Made by a program: the position numbers and the translations under genes. DNA of 64,000 nt, from NCBI RefSeq assembly GCF_001282725.1, contig NZ_LN876587.1, forward strand, positions 82,108 to 146,107, given 5' to 3'. Below, piece by piece: positions 1 to 7,913 of this stretch. The stretch is from Inediibacterium massiliense (GTDB taxonomy: Bacteria; Bacillota; Clostridia; Peptostreptococcales; Thermotaleaceae). The notes under the pieces were generated by a model. That model was not told the DNA's origin. It did not search any database and saw nothing but the letters and a program-made list of their open reading frames with translations. Numbering within the stretch: the stretch's first letter is position 1; every line of letters begins with the position of its first letter.

Positions 1-939
1 AAATACCCGAACGGAAAAGATAGCCGAGTGTAGTCCTCCGGTGTACCTATCTGCCATACGAGTTATGGTATCGCTGACCTCTGCCAAAGTAATGCCGTCA
101 AAGGATTTCCGGCCGCGTGCTTCCAGCTCGAAGAAAAAGGTGCGTATGGCGCTTCGGGCCACCTTGACCGTGCTGCCCGCAAGTATGCCCGTGCGATTGG
201 CGTTGTCGCAGAAATGGAGAAGCAAGGCTGCAAATTCGGGAGCCGGTTCGCGTTGTCCCCAATCTGGGACCTTGTAGAGAGTAATATCTCCGGTTCGGTG
301 CATTTCAGCCAGAAGGAAACTCGCTTTGCGCAGGTTCTGGTATGAAACCCGCGAAGTGAGCCCCTGCTCATATTTGCTCCGTATTTCCGCCACCATGTCG
401 GATACCAGCGATTCAGAATAGTGTACCAGCCCTTGCTCTGTGTGCCTGCGCAAAATGACTGTCATTCCTTCGGCTGTGTAATGCCGCACTGTTCGCTTCG
501 TCAGGCCCGCTTTGAGAAGCTCTTGCTTAACTCGCCAAATCAGTGCGAAAAGGTCATCGGGGTCAGCCAGTTGTTCAGGTGTGGGCATGTCCAGCTCAAC
601 ACTTTGGCGCGGTTTTCTCAGAACAGGTTCCCATGGTCTGAGCTCTGTCAATTCTACTGTACCGGTTTGTGCAAAGTGTTTGAGCAACTCACTCCCGCGG
701 CGAACCAGCCGCCATTTCCATTCGGAAAATTCTCTGCGCTCAAAAAGCTCGCGCTGTTCCAGCACAAACGCGTCAAGCATTTTGGCGCTCACGTTCAGAA
801 CACCCTGGCGGGTGAAATGACGGATAACCGCGCCAAAACCTGTGGTTCGATACTCTTTCACCGTCTTTGCACTTGCGTCACCTTGCTTCAACAGCCTTAA
901 CGACTGTTCGGCAACTTCTTGCAGATTAAATGTGTCCAT
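1..939 (-). CDS. Tyrosine recombinase/integrase, N-terminal part (runs off window)
   Basis: An open frame of 313 codons runs leftward from ATG at 937-939 (first residues MDTFNLQEVAEQSL) and is still open at position 1. Two repeated helical segments (about residues 20-150 and 150-230) are followed by a SAM-like core-binding segment (about residues 260-313, ending ADRYTGGLHSAIFSVRVF) of the kind that precedes the catalytic domain of long Tn554/RIT-type tyrosine recombinases. The R-H-R-Y catalytic residues would lie outside the window, so activity cannot be judged. The gene is visibly more GC-rich than its right neighbours, a sign of transfer. Its upstream region carries repeated palindromes typical of an element end. 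Phage integrase is the alternative reading. Confidence 0.75.
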   Translation of the reverse strand, partial: MDTFNLQEVAEQSLRLLKQGDASAKTVKEYRTTGFGAVIRHFTRQGVLNVSAKMLDAFVLEQRELFERREFSEWKWRLVRRGSELLKHFAQTGTVELTELRPWEPVLRKPRQSVELDMPTPEQLADPDDLFALIWRVKQELLKAGLTKRTVRHYTAEGMTVILRRHTEQGLVHYSESLVSDMVAEIRSKYEQGLTSRVSYQNLRKASFLLAEMHRTGDITLYKVPDWGQREPAPEFAALLLHFCDNANRTGILAGSTVKVARSAIRTFFFELEARGRKSFDGITLAEVSDTITRMADRYTGGLHSAIFSVRVF

Positions 940-1017
940 TCGTTTACCTCGTATTTTCAGATAGTCAGGTTAAAACCTGCCTTTTCTATTATACGAATAA
1001 ACGATGGACACCATTTA

Positions 1018-1131
1018 TTATCCCGAGGTTTTTGACCGCAGACCCTTTATCTACAAGGGCTGTGGCTTAAACTTCGGGATAACTATTTCCTCGGCATAAT
1101 CCTGATTATCCCGACATCGGGATAATCAGGA
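1018..1131. repeat. Palindromic element end with four CGGGATAA copies
   Basis: Two nested inverted repeats lie between the recombinase gene and the dcm remnant. The outer pair is 1018-1031 with 1069-1082 (13 of 14 positions match). The inner pair is a perfect 15-bp hairpin, 1100-1114 with 1117-1131. Together they hold four copies of CGGGATAA, at 1018-1025 and 1106-1113 (reverse) and at 1075-1082 and 1118-1125 (forward). Such repeats fit recombinase binding sites at the terminus of a mobile element. The last six bases, TCAGGA, also belong to the methyltransferase reading frame, so they could be part of the target core. Confidence 0.6.
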
Positions 1132-1573
1132 CTTATCTGTAGCGGGAAAGAGAGCAGGACTTGATGGCGAACGTTCAGGACTCTTTATGGAGCAGATTAG
1201 AATAACAAAAGAAATGAGGTATGCCGATGGAAAAGACGGAAAAGCAAATGACCTTATTCGACCTCGATTCTTCGTTTGGGAAAATGTTCCCGGAGCCTTC
1301 TCATCTCAAAACGGAGAAGATTTCAAAGCGGTCCTCGAAGAGAGCATACGAATTGCAGACCACACCGTATCTGTACCTCGACCTGCGGGAGGGGTATGGA
1401 AATCTGCTGGGTGCATTTTGGGAAGAGAATTCTCCCTTGCTTGGAGAGTTCTGGATGCTCAATACTGGGGTGTCGCCCAAAGGCGCAAAAGAATCTTTCT
1501 TGTCGCAGATTTTGGAGGACACACCGCTCCCAAAATACTATTTGAGCAAGACCGCTTGCTTGGGAATACTTAG
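1127..1573 (+). pseudogene. DNA cytosine-5 methyltransferase, middle segment (5' truncated)
   Basis: The frame reads QDLSVAGKRAGLDGERSGLF from 1127 and continues through an ENV motif (RPRFFVWENVPGAFSS, motif VI) to GVAQRRKRIFLVADFGG (motif VIII, QRxR), then stops at 1571. These are consecutive conserved blocks of m5C methyltransferases. Motif I and the Pro-Cys of the catalytic PCQ motif are missing because the recombinase element ends exactly where they should be. An internal ATG at 1187 could start a 128-residue fragment, but it would lack the catalytic cysteine. Motifs IX and X are found in another frame further on (1221-2876). The fragment is unlikely to be an active enzyme. Confidence 0.8.
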
Positions 1574-2876
1574 ACGAGCAAAATCGAGGGGTAAAGAGTT
1601 GCCAAAACAATTAAAAACAGCATTGGAAATACAAGCTGGAATTACACAGATAGATAACAGCAGCCTATCAAATATGAAAGAACTGAAATCCTATCACATT
1701 AATCAAAGGAATGAAGGTATTGACCTTGAAAATCTTTCGGGTGCATTGATGGCAACACAGAATATGCAGATGCAGACTTTTGTTACAGAACCAATGATAT
1801 GTTTAAATGACCAAGGCGGAAACCGCATGGATATTACTGAAAATATAACATCTACATTAAGAGCAAGTATGGGTGGAAATCTTCCCATTGTTATGGGAAG
1901 TCAGCAAGGTGGTGCGGAAATTTGTGAAAATCTTTGCCCGACGATTACATCAGCTGCTGGAACAAGTGGAAATAATCAGCCTGTACTGTTTGATAATCAC
2001 GGTAAGGACTGCAGATATAACGGACCACTAAAAGTTGCACCGACAGTGGCAGCAGTCTATGGAACAGGTGGCAATAACGTTCCTCTTGTTTCAAAGCCTA
2101 TTGCATATAGTTTGGATAGCAAAGACAGCAATTCAATGAAATCTAATAACCCAATATCAGGGTGTCGGGAAACAGATAAATCACGAACACTTGATACTAC
2201 AAACCCAGATCCAAGTAAAAATCAAGGTGGTATTGCCATAGTACAGGAAAGTTATTGCATTGCCAGCAATACGATTAACCGCCAAGATCACAATGGAGGC
2301 AACGGTCAAGGGGTGCAGAAAGATATTAGTTATACGCTTACAACGTCAGATGTTCATGCTATTTATAAGCCTCAGCCATATCAAGATGTAGTTGGAGCCT
2401 TGTGTCATCGTGATTACAAAGGAGTGAATTCTATATATGTAAATCAAGACAAATGCATTGTAGATAAACCATACCAGGATGTTGTTGGAGCATTGTGCAA
2501 TGGTGATTGGAAAGGTGCCGGTAATCAATATGTCAGCCAAGATAAGTGCATTATTGACAACCAAAGCAACATCTATGGGCAATCTGCATTTGCAGATTAC
2601 AAGGAAGGTTGTAGCACTTTAAGAGCCCAAGGCGGTGACAATGGTGGAGGAAGTGAAAATCTTGCAGTATCACGAAATCTTGTCCGTAGGCTGACACCTC
2701 TTGAGTGCGAAAGACTGCAAGGCTTTCCCGATGGTTGGACGAATATAGCAAAAGCTTCAGATTCGCCAAGATACAAGGCACTTGGAAACAGTGTGGCAAT
2801 TCCATGCGTAGACTTTGTTCTCCGTGGGATTGCTTTTTTCTTGCAAAAATTCAAGGAAGAAAGAGAGGAAAGTTAA
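1221..2876 (+). CDS. Cytosine methyltransferase C-terminal/target-recognition protein, overlapping frame
   Basis: A 551-residue frame starts at ATG 1221 behind an ATGAGG-type ribosome site and overlaps the dcm fragment for about 350 bases in a different frame. Residues 1-130 (MTLFDLDSS... to LSKTACLGILRRAKSRGKEL) resemble a segment I recall from many phage and ICE proteins. Residues 160-490 are low-complexity repeats rich in Gly/Asn. The end carries RRLTPLECERLQGFPDGW (motif IX) and YKALGNSVAIP (motif X) of m5C methyltransferases. No catalytic PC motif is present, so it would need a partner carrying motifs I-VIII, or a frameshift joining the two frames. Either a split, overlapping methyltransferase or a decayed gene is possible. 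Confidence 0.6.
   Translation: MPMEKTEKQMTLFDLDSSFGKMFPEPSHLKTEKISKRSSKRAYELQTTPYLYLDLREGYGNLLGAFWEENSPLLGEFWMLNTGVSPKGAKESFLSQILEDTPLPKYYLSKTACLGILRRAKSRGKELPKQLKTALEIQAGITQIDNSSLSNMKELKSYHINQRNEGIDLENLSGALMATQNMQMQTFVTEPMICLNDQGGNRMDITENITSTLRASMGGNLPIVMGSQQGGAEICENLCPTITSAAGTSGNNQPVLFDNHGKDCRYNGPLKVAPTVAAVYGTGGNNVPLVSKPIAYSLDSKDSNSMKSNNPISGCRETDKSRTLDTTNPDPSKNQGGIAIVQESYCIASNTINRQDHNGGNGQGVQKDISYTLTTSDVHAIYKPQPYQDVVGALCHRDYKGVNSIYVNQDKCIVDKPYQDVVGALCNGDWKGAGNQYVSQDKCIIDNQSNIYGQSAFADYKEGCSTLRAQGGDNGGGSENLAVSRNLVRRLTPLECERLQGFPDGWTNIAKASDSPRYKALGNSVAIPCVDFVLRGIAFFLQKFKEEREES
2376..2561 (+). repeat. 93-bp imperfect tandem duplication inside the methyltransferase frame
   Basis: Two units starting at 2376 and 2469 encode PYQDVVGALCHRDYKG and PYQDVVGALCNGDWKG, each followed by an xQDKCI(V/I)D block. 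The period is 93 bases, or 31 residues, so the frame is kept. It lies in the variable region where DNA target recognition would sit. Confidence 0.8.
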
Positions 2877-2877
2877 A

Positions 2878-3135
2878 ATGTATATGTATCCCGATAACTT
2901 AAAAGCAAAAGCAACACTGTGGCTGTGGGAACTGCGTGACATTGGTATTATCGGAATTGGATTGCTTATTTCTGTTTTTGCCCTTGCCCAAACAGGTATC
3001 CTATTCCCTGTTGTAATAACTGCGGCATATGCTTTTTTAAGCATTCGCTTTGAGGATATGAGTATCTTGGATTTTATTCGATATGCTGTATTCTTTTTTA
3101 TTTTAAAGCCACAGACATATGAATGGAGGTTGTAA
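2878..3135 (+). CDS. PrgI/VirB3-like conjugal transfer membrane protein
   Basis: The 85-residue protein begins MYMYPDNLKAKATLWLWELRD and has two hydrophobic segments (about 22-40 and 42-60). It ends in FILKPQTYEWRL, a layout I recognise from the small PrgI/VirB3-type membrane component that precedes VirB4 in Gram-positive conjugative elements. It starts two bases after the upstream stop, behind GAGAGGAAAG, and the next gene follows after three bases, so it is part of the transfer operon. It would sit in the membrane as part of the mating channel. Confidence 0.7.
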   Translation: MYMYPDNLKAKATLWLWELRDIGIIGIGLLISVFALAQTGILFPVVITAAYAFLSIRFEDMSILDFIRYAVFFFILKPQTYEWRL

Positions 3136-3138
3136 ACT

Positions 3139-3723
3139 ATGAGCAGAAAAGAAAAGACAAAACATAGAAATTCCACAAGAGAACTGATAGAAATTACGGA
3201 AATCACTGATTACAGCCTTGTCACTTCCTATGGAGAGTTGGTGTATTTCATCATCCACCCCACCAATATTTCTGTACTTTCAGAAAGCAGTGTAAGCAGT
3301 AGAATATATGCATTGATGACGGTGCTGAAAGGTATTGCTGAAATTGAAATGCTCTGCCTTAATTCCAAAGAGAATTTTGATGACAATAAGGAATATCTAA
3401 AAAAGCGTATGGAGGAAGAGGAAAATCCTATTATCCGAAAACTTCTGATGCAAGACAGCACCAATCTTGACCGTATGCAAGTGCAGATGGCTACTGCTCG
3501 TGAATTTCTGATAATCATTCGATTGAAAAATGAGAAAGAAAGTGACGTGTTTCCGTATTTATCTCGTATAGAAAAGAGCCTAAAGGATCAAGGTTTTACA
3601 GGAAGACGAGCAGATAATGCAGATATTAAGAGAATTTTGGGAGTGTACTTTGAACAGAATGTCACAACTGATAGGTACGAAGATTTTGACGGTGAGAGGT
3701 GGATTGTGTTTGGGGATATTTAA
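3139..3723 (+). CDS. ICE conjugation-module protein, function unknown
   Basis: The 194-residue protein opens with a basic stretch (MSRKEKTKHRNSTRELIEI). A mixed alpha/beta region with VTSYGELVYFIIHPTNISVLSE follows, then a helical segment rich in Glu and Lys. It has no predicted membrane span. It follows the PrgI-like gene after three bases behind GGAGGTTG, and the VirB4-like ATPase comes next in the element once the cargo gene is set aside. The first part resembles the N-terminal region that many VirB4/TraE proteins carry in one chain, so it may be a detached VirB4 accessory domain; this is inference. Confidence 0.6.
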   Translation: MSRKEKTKHRNSTRELIEITEITDYSLVTSYGELVYFIIHPTNISVLSESSVSSRIYALMTVLKGIAEIEMLCLNSKENFDDNKEYLKKRMEEEENPIIRKLLMQDSTNLDRMQVQMATAREFLIIIRLKNEKESDVFPYLSRIEKSLKDQGFTGRRADNADIKRILGVYFEQNVTTDRYEDFDGERWIVFGDI

Positions 3724-3828
3724 TATATTGTGCTTGTAAGTTTGTTTTGAAATTTAATATTCAAAGAAATATTGGTGGAAATGAAGCAACGAGATTTATC
3801 TGTTATTCTATGAAGGATAATAAAAAAT

Positions 3829-3849
3829 CCGTCACATAATATGTGACGG
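3829..3849. terminator. Hairpin between transfer gene and cargo methyltransferase
   Basis: CCGTCACAT and ATGTGACGG form a perfect 9-bp stem with a 3-nt loop. The T-tract is better on the reverse strand (AAAAAAT precedes the stem), so it may terminate reverse transcription or work in both directions. Confidence 0.5.
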
Positions 3850-3959
3850 AAATGTAAATTCTATTGATTTTATATACTTATATTACCACAAAATGAGCAA
3901 AATTTCAAGTCTTGTACTTGCCCAGCTTTGGGTGTATTAAGTATAAGAGGTGATTTAAA

Positions 3960-4874
3960 ATGGAACAAAAAAGCATGACAGCACTTGTTAGTGCATTCTC
4001 AAGAGCGTACCACTCTCAAAATAATAAAGTTAAAATTTTTGATGACAGTATTGCTAGGATGCTCTTGACCGATGAAGAATACCATAATATTTCAAAAAGC
4101 ATGACGGACGGTATTGGCTTCTTTAATCCTAATTTTAAAGGGACAAAGGACGAAGCCCTGAGATGGGTAGTAGACAACCAATTATCTCCTCCACAACTTG
4201 GCAGAGCAGCTTATGCAGAAAAAGCACTTCAGACTGCTGTATCTATAGGTGTAAAACAATATTTAATTTTCGGTGCAGGATACGATACATTTGCCTACCG
4301 TCAACCGAGTTGGGCTGAAAAGATACAGATTTTGGAGATTGATCATCCTTTTACTGCAAATGATAAGCAAGTACATCTTAAAAATGCTAATATTACAATA
4401 CCAAATAATGTTCACTTTATTGAAGCAGATTTCACCAATGAACAGTGGCAAACGGCATTAACCCAAAATACTTCATTTAATGGAAATAAAATTAGCTTTT
4501 GCAGTATCCTAGGAGTTGCATATTATCTTTCCAGACAAACATTTAGTGAATTGATTACCGTGCTCAGCTTAATTTTACCAAAGGGAAGTTCAATTGTATT
4601 TGATTATCCCGATGAAAATACTTATACCGAAAAAGCAGGAGAACGTGCAAAAAAACAAGCTTTGTTGGCAGGTGCGGCAAACGAAAAGATGCTTGGTAGC
4701 TATTCGTACAAAGATATGGAGAAAATTCTTTCAGAACATGGATTTTTAATTTATGAGCATTTAACCCCAATGGAAATGACACAACAATACTTTGAAACCT
4801 ATAATCAAGCAAACCCTACTCATTATATGACTGCATTCGATAATGTAAATTATTGCCTTGCGGTAAGAAAATAA
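3960..4874 (+). CDS. SAM-dependent methyltransferase, leucine-carboxyl methyltransferase (LCMT/PPM1) type
   Basis: The 304-residue protein shows FGAGYDTFAYR (about 104-114), the glycine-rich SAM-binding motif of the LCMT/TIGR00027 family. It is followed by an acidic strand end (LEIDHPFT) and by FIEADF, which would contact the cofactor. Related bacterial proteins methylate carboxyl or hydroxyl groups of small molecules; the substrate here is unknown. It begins behind AGAGGTG and lies between two transfer genes with hairpins on both sides, so it looks like a later insertion (cargo) that does not interrupt a reading frame. Confidence 0.75.
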   Translation: MEQKSMTALVSAFSRAYHSQNNKVKIFDDSIARMLLTDEEYHNISKSMTDGIGFFNPNFKGTKDEALRWVVDNQLSPPQLGRAAYAEKALQTAVSIGVKQYLIFGAGYDTFAYRQPSWAEKIQILEIDHPFTANDKQVHLKNANITIPNNVHFIEADFTNEQWQTALTQNTSFNGNKISFCSILGVAYYLSRQTFSELITVLSLILPKGSSIVFDYPDENTYTEKAGERAKKQALLAGAANEKMLGSYSYKDMEKILSEHGFLIYEHLTPMEMTQQYFETYNQANPTHYMTAFDNVNYCLAVRK

Positions 4875-4930
4875 GTTGTTTTCTATGTAGCTTAGTTAAC
4901 TGAACAAAACAAAATTCAATTATCCTAAAG

Positions 4931-4959
4931 CAACCTTTCACCCGAGAGGTTGTTTTTTT
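4931..4959 (+). terminator. Rho-independent terminator after the methyltransferase
   Basis: CAACCT (4931-4936) and AGGTTG (4947-4952) form the stem, extended by TTC/GAG, and are followed by seven T residues. A similar hairpin-plus-TTTTTTTACCC layout recurs at 12733, so this is a standard intergenic cassette of the element. Confidence 0.75.
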
Positions 4960-4993
4960 ATACCCTAAACTAAGAAAGGACTGATGATAATAG

Positions 4994-6814
4994 ATGAAAA
5001 CTCAAAGCATTGCAACCGAGCCGAGCCTCCAACTCAAAACATTTTTAGACATGATTGCTCCATCGGTGATTAAATTTAATGTGGATCATTTCATTTGTGG
5101 AAACACATTTCGATGTGTGTGGGCACTTCGTGAATATCCCACAGTAACTGAAGAACAGGCAATCCTTCGTCATTTAGGTGAAAAAGATGGTGTGACACTG
5201 CGTATCTATACAAGACAGGTAACACCAACAGAAGAAAAAAGAATCATTCATAATGCCACAAATAAGAACAGAATGAATACTGCAAATACCAACGATTTGC
5301 AAGAAAGCGTCACTGCTGAAAGCAATCTGCAGGATGTGGTTACTTTGGTATCTACCATGCATCGAAACCGCGAACCACTTTTACATTGTGCAGTATATAT
5401 CGAACTGACTGCAAGCGACTATGACAGCCTAAAGCTATTACAAACTGATGTTTTGACAGAACTTGTTCGAAGTAAGCTGAATGTAGATAGGCTGTTGCTC
5501 CGTCAACAACAAGGCTTTTTCTGCGTTGGCCCATCGGGTAGAAATATTTTTGGTAGTCAATTTGAGCGAGTCCTCCCCGCCTCATCCGTTGCAAATCTGT
5601 ATCCCTTTAATTATTCGGGAAAGACAGATAGCAACGGTTTTTATTTAGGCAGAGATAAGTTTGGCAGTAACATTCTTGTGGATTTCGATAAGCGAGATGA
5701 TGACAAAACCAACCCTTGTATCTTGATTTTGGGTAATTCGGGACAAGGCAAAAGTTATCTTCTTAAGCTGATTTTATGCAATATCTTAGAGTCGGGTAAA
5801 AGTGTAATATGCCTTGATCCAGAACATGAATTCGGTGAACTTGCAGAAAATACAGACGGTTGTTTTGTGGATTTAATGAGTGGGGAGTATATGATAAATC
5901 CACTAGAACCGAAAAGCTGGGATGACGGCGGTTCGCCACAGGATAAGGATGCACCCATTGCATTCAGACAAGCAACAAAGCTTAGTCAGCATATTAGCTT
6001 TTTAAAAGATTTTTTTCGTTGCTATAAAGACTTTGATGACAGGAATATTGATGTCATTGAAATTATGCTTGGCAAATTGTATTCCAATTGGAATATCAGT
6101 GATAACACCGACTTTGCATCCCTTGAATCTAAGGACTATCCCATCCTGTCTGACCTTTATACTCTGATTGAGAAAGAATATAAAGACTATGATAAAGAAA
6201 AATATCAGCTTTATACCGCTGAATTGTTACAGGAAATTCTACTTGGACTGCATTCTATGTGTAAGGGTGCAGAGAGTAAGTTCTTTAATGGCTATACCAA
6301 TATTACTTCAAACAGATTTATTGTGTTTGGTGTAAAAGGCTTATTAAATGCAAGTAAGAATGTAAAAAATGCTTTGCTTTTCAATGTCTTATCCTTCATG
6401 AGTGACAAACTTCTTACCGAGGGAAATACGGCGGCCGCCATTGACGAACTGTATTTATTCCTTACAAATATGACTGCCATTGAGTACATCAGGAACTTTA
6501 TGAAAAGAGTGCGAAAGAAAGAGTCCTCCGTAATTCTGTCCAGTCAGAATTTGGAGGACTTTAATATTGAGGGCATTCGTGAGATGACAAAGCCTTTGTT
6601 CTCTATCCCCACGCATCAATTCTTGTTTAATGCCGGCGCTGTAGATTCTAAATTTTATATGGATACCTTACAGCTTGAACAAAGTGAGTACAATCTTATT
6701 AAGTTTCCTCAGCGTGGAGTATGCCTCTATAAATGCGGTAACGAGCGATATAACCTTGTTGTTCATGCTCCGGCATACAAGGAAAAATTGTTTGGAAAGG
6801 CAGGAGGTAGATAG
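4994..6814 (+). CDS. VirB4/TraE-family type IV secretion ATPase
   Basis: The 606-residue protein is the motor ATPase of the mating channel. Walker A is GNSGQGKS (about 246-253) and Walker B lies in AAAIDELYLFL (about 481-491). The QNLEDF segment further on fits the motif after Walker B of VirB4 proteins. The N-terminal half (VDHFICGNTFRCVWALREYP) matches the conserved TraE_TIGR region. The length is normal for the short VirB4 version of Tn1549-like elements. It has its own AGGACTGATG leader and is followed without a gap by the peptidase gene (stop at 6812-6814, ATG at 6815), so the two are probably translated together. Confidence 0.88.
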   Translation: MKTQSIATEPSLQLKTFLDMIAPSVIKFNVDHFICGNTFRCVWALREYPTVTEEQAILRHLGEKDGVTLRIYTRQVTPTEEKRIIHNATNKNRMNTANTNDLQESVTAESNLQDVVTLVSTMHRNREPLLHCAVYIELTASDYDSLKLLQTDVLTELVRSKLNVDRLLLRQQQGFFCVGPSGRNIFGSQFERVLPASSVANLYPFNYSGKTDSNGFYLGRDKFGSNILVDFDKRDDDKTNPCILILGNSGQGKSYLLKLILCNILESGKSVICLDPEHEFGELAENTDGCFVDLMSGEYMINPLEPKSWDDGGSPQDKDAPIAFRQATKLSQHISFLKDFFRCYKDFDDRNIDVIEIMLGKLYSNWNISDNTDFASLESKDYPILSDLYTLIEKEYKDYDKEKYQLYTAELLQEILLGLHSMCKGAESKFFNGYTNITSNRFIVFGVKGLLNASKNVKNALLFNVLSFMSDKLLTEGNTAAAIDELYLFLTNMTAIEYIRNFMKRVRKKESSVILSSQNLEDFNIEGIREMTKPLFSIPTHQFLFNAGAVDSKFYMDTLQLEQSEYNLIKFPQRGVCLYKCGNERYNLVVHAPAYKEKLFGKAGGR

Positions 6815-7897
6815 ATGGCGGCTATTTCGGGAGCAGCTCTTGCCAAAGCAGCCACTGCGGTTTTATCTAATGACAAAATCAGAAAAGGGGTTGGGTGGAT
6901 TGTCGTGGCAATCCTTTCCCCTATCATTGTAACAATAGCTTTAATTCTTGCAATTCTTTCAGGAACAGCAAGTCACAACAGCACAGCATTGGAATTATCC
7001 TTTAACGGTGGTGCTATATCTGAAAAAGTACCCGTGGAATTCAGAACGCATATTGAAGATATGCGTTACAGCTTTGGCTTTCTTGACTATGATATTAAAA
7101 GTATCAACAGCAAAACAGAAGATGACGAAAGCCTTGATTCGGTAAGAGTTAAGGCTATTTTTTATGCTCTGTATTTCGGCGATGAACGCCCATCCCTTAT
7201 TAATACTTTGCAGTTTGCAGATTGCTTTGTTGTTTACGAAAAAAGAACTCGCACAGTTACAAATAAAGATGGCAGTACCAGTAAAGAAACCTACACTGTA
7301 GCTGTTCCCATTAAGGAACTGTCAGTTATTTATGAAAACATTGCTAAAGTAATGGGAATAACCGCAACAGCTGATGATAGAGCCAATGCTACAGAAATCT
7401 ATTACCGTATTAAATACGGCAGACCGGCGCCTACCTATGGGAAGGGGTTTGACGATTTTACCAATGGACTTCCCATTTCTGATGTTCCGTTCGTAGGTGT
7501 AGATGGATTTACCGAACCTGTGGCAAATTGGAGAAGTTCGGTGACCAGTGAGTTCGGCTATCGTAAAGACCCATTCACAGGACAGATGAAAGGGCATGGG
7601 GGTATCGACATTGGAAAGCCAAAAGGTACTCCGATATATTCTGCTCTTGACGGAACGGTTATGCTTGTACGCTACTCCAATACAGGCTACGGATACCATG
7701 TGATGGTGGATCATGGCGGAGGGTTTCTTACCCTTTATGGGCATTGCTCAAAGTTACTTGTAAGTGAGGGGCAAAAGGTATCAGCAGGAACAAAGATTGC
7801 CGAGGTAGGTACTACAGGCAGAAGTACAGGGAATCATCTGCACTTTGAAATCCGCATAAACGGAGAAAAACAAAATCCAAGAAGTTATTTACCATAA
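6815..7897 (+). CDS. M23 (LytM-type) peptidoglycan endopeptidase of the conjugation machinery
   Basis: The 360-residue protein has one membrane segment near the N-terminus (about 25-50), a long linker and a C-terminal M23 domain with GHGGIDIGKPKGTPIYS (His and Asp ligands near residue 260) and HLHFEI (about 340). The metallopeptidase domain would face outward and cut peptidoglycan so the mating channel can cross the wall, the job of VirB1-type hydrolases. The ATG follows directly on the VirB4 stop, with AGGAGGTAG as ribosome site. All recognised metal ligands are present. Confidence 0.85.
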   Translation: MAAISGAALAKAATAVLSNDKIRKGVGWIVVAILSPIIVTIALILAILSGTASHNSTALELSFNGGAISEKVPVEFRTHIEDMRYSFGFLDYDIKSINSKTEDDESLDSVRVKAIFYALYFGDERPSLINTLQFADCFVVYEKRTRTVTNKDGSTSKETYTVAVPIKELSVIYENIAKVMGITATADDRANATEIYYRIKYGRPAPTYGKGFDDFTNGLPISDVPFVGVDGFTEPVANWRSSVTSEFGYRKDPFTGQMKGHGGIDIGKPKGTPIYSALDGTVMLVRYSNTGYGYHVMVDHGGGFLTLYGHCSKLLVSEGQKVSAGTKIAEVGTTGRSTGNHLHFEIRINGEKQNPRSYLP

Positions 7898-7913
7898 GAG
7901 AAAGGGAGATTTT

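Noticed and set aside
421-900. A 159-residue frame on the + strand in the integrase region
   Set aside because: It is antisense to the recombinase frame, which has recognisable sequence throughout; the + frame has no ribosome site or family likeness.
1187-1573. Functional 128-residue methyltransferase from the internal ATG
   Set aside because: Motif I and the catalytic cysteine are absent, so the fragment cannot be an enzyme by itself.
2757-3206. A 149-residue reverse frame
   Set aside because: It covers the end of the methyltransferase frame and the PrgI-like gene, both of which are supported; no ribosome site.
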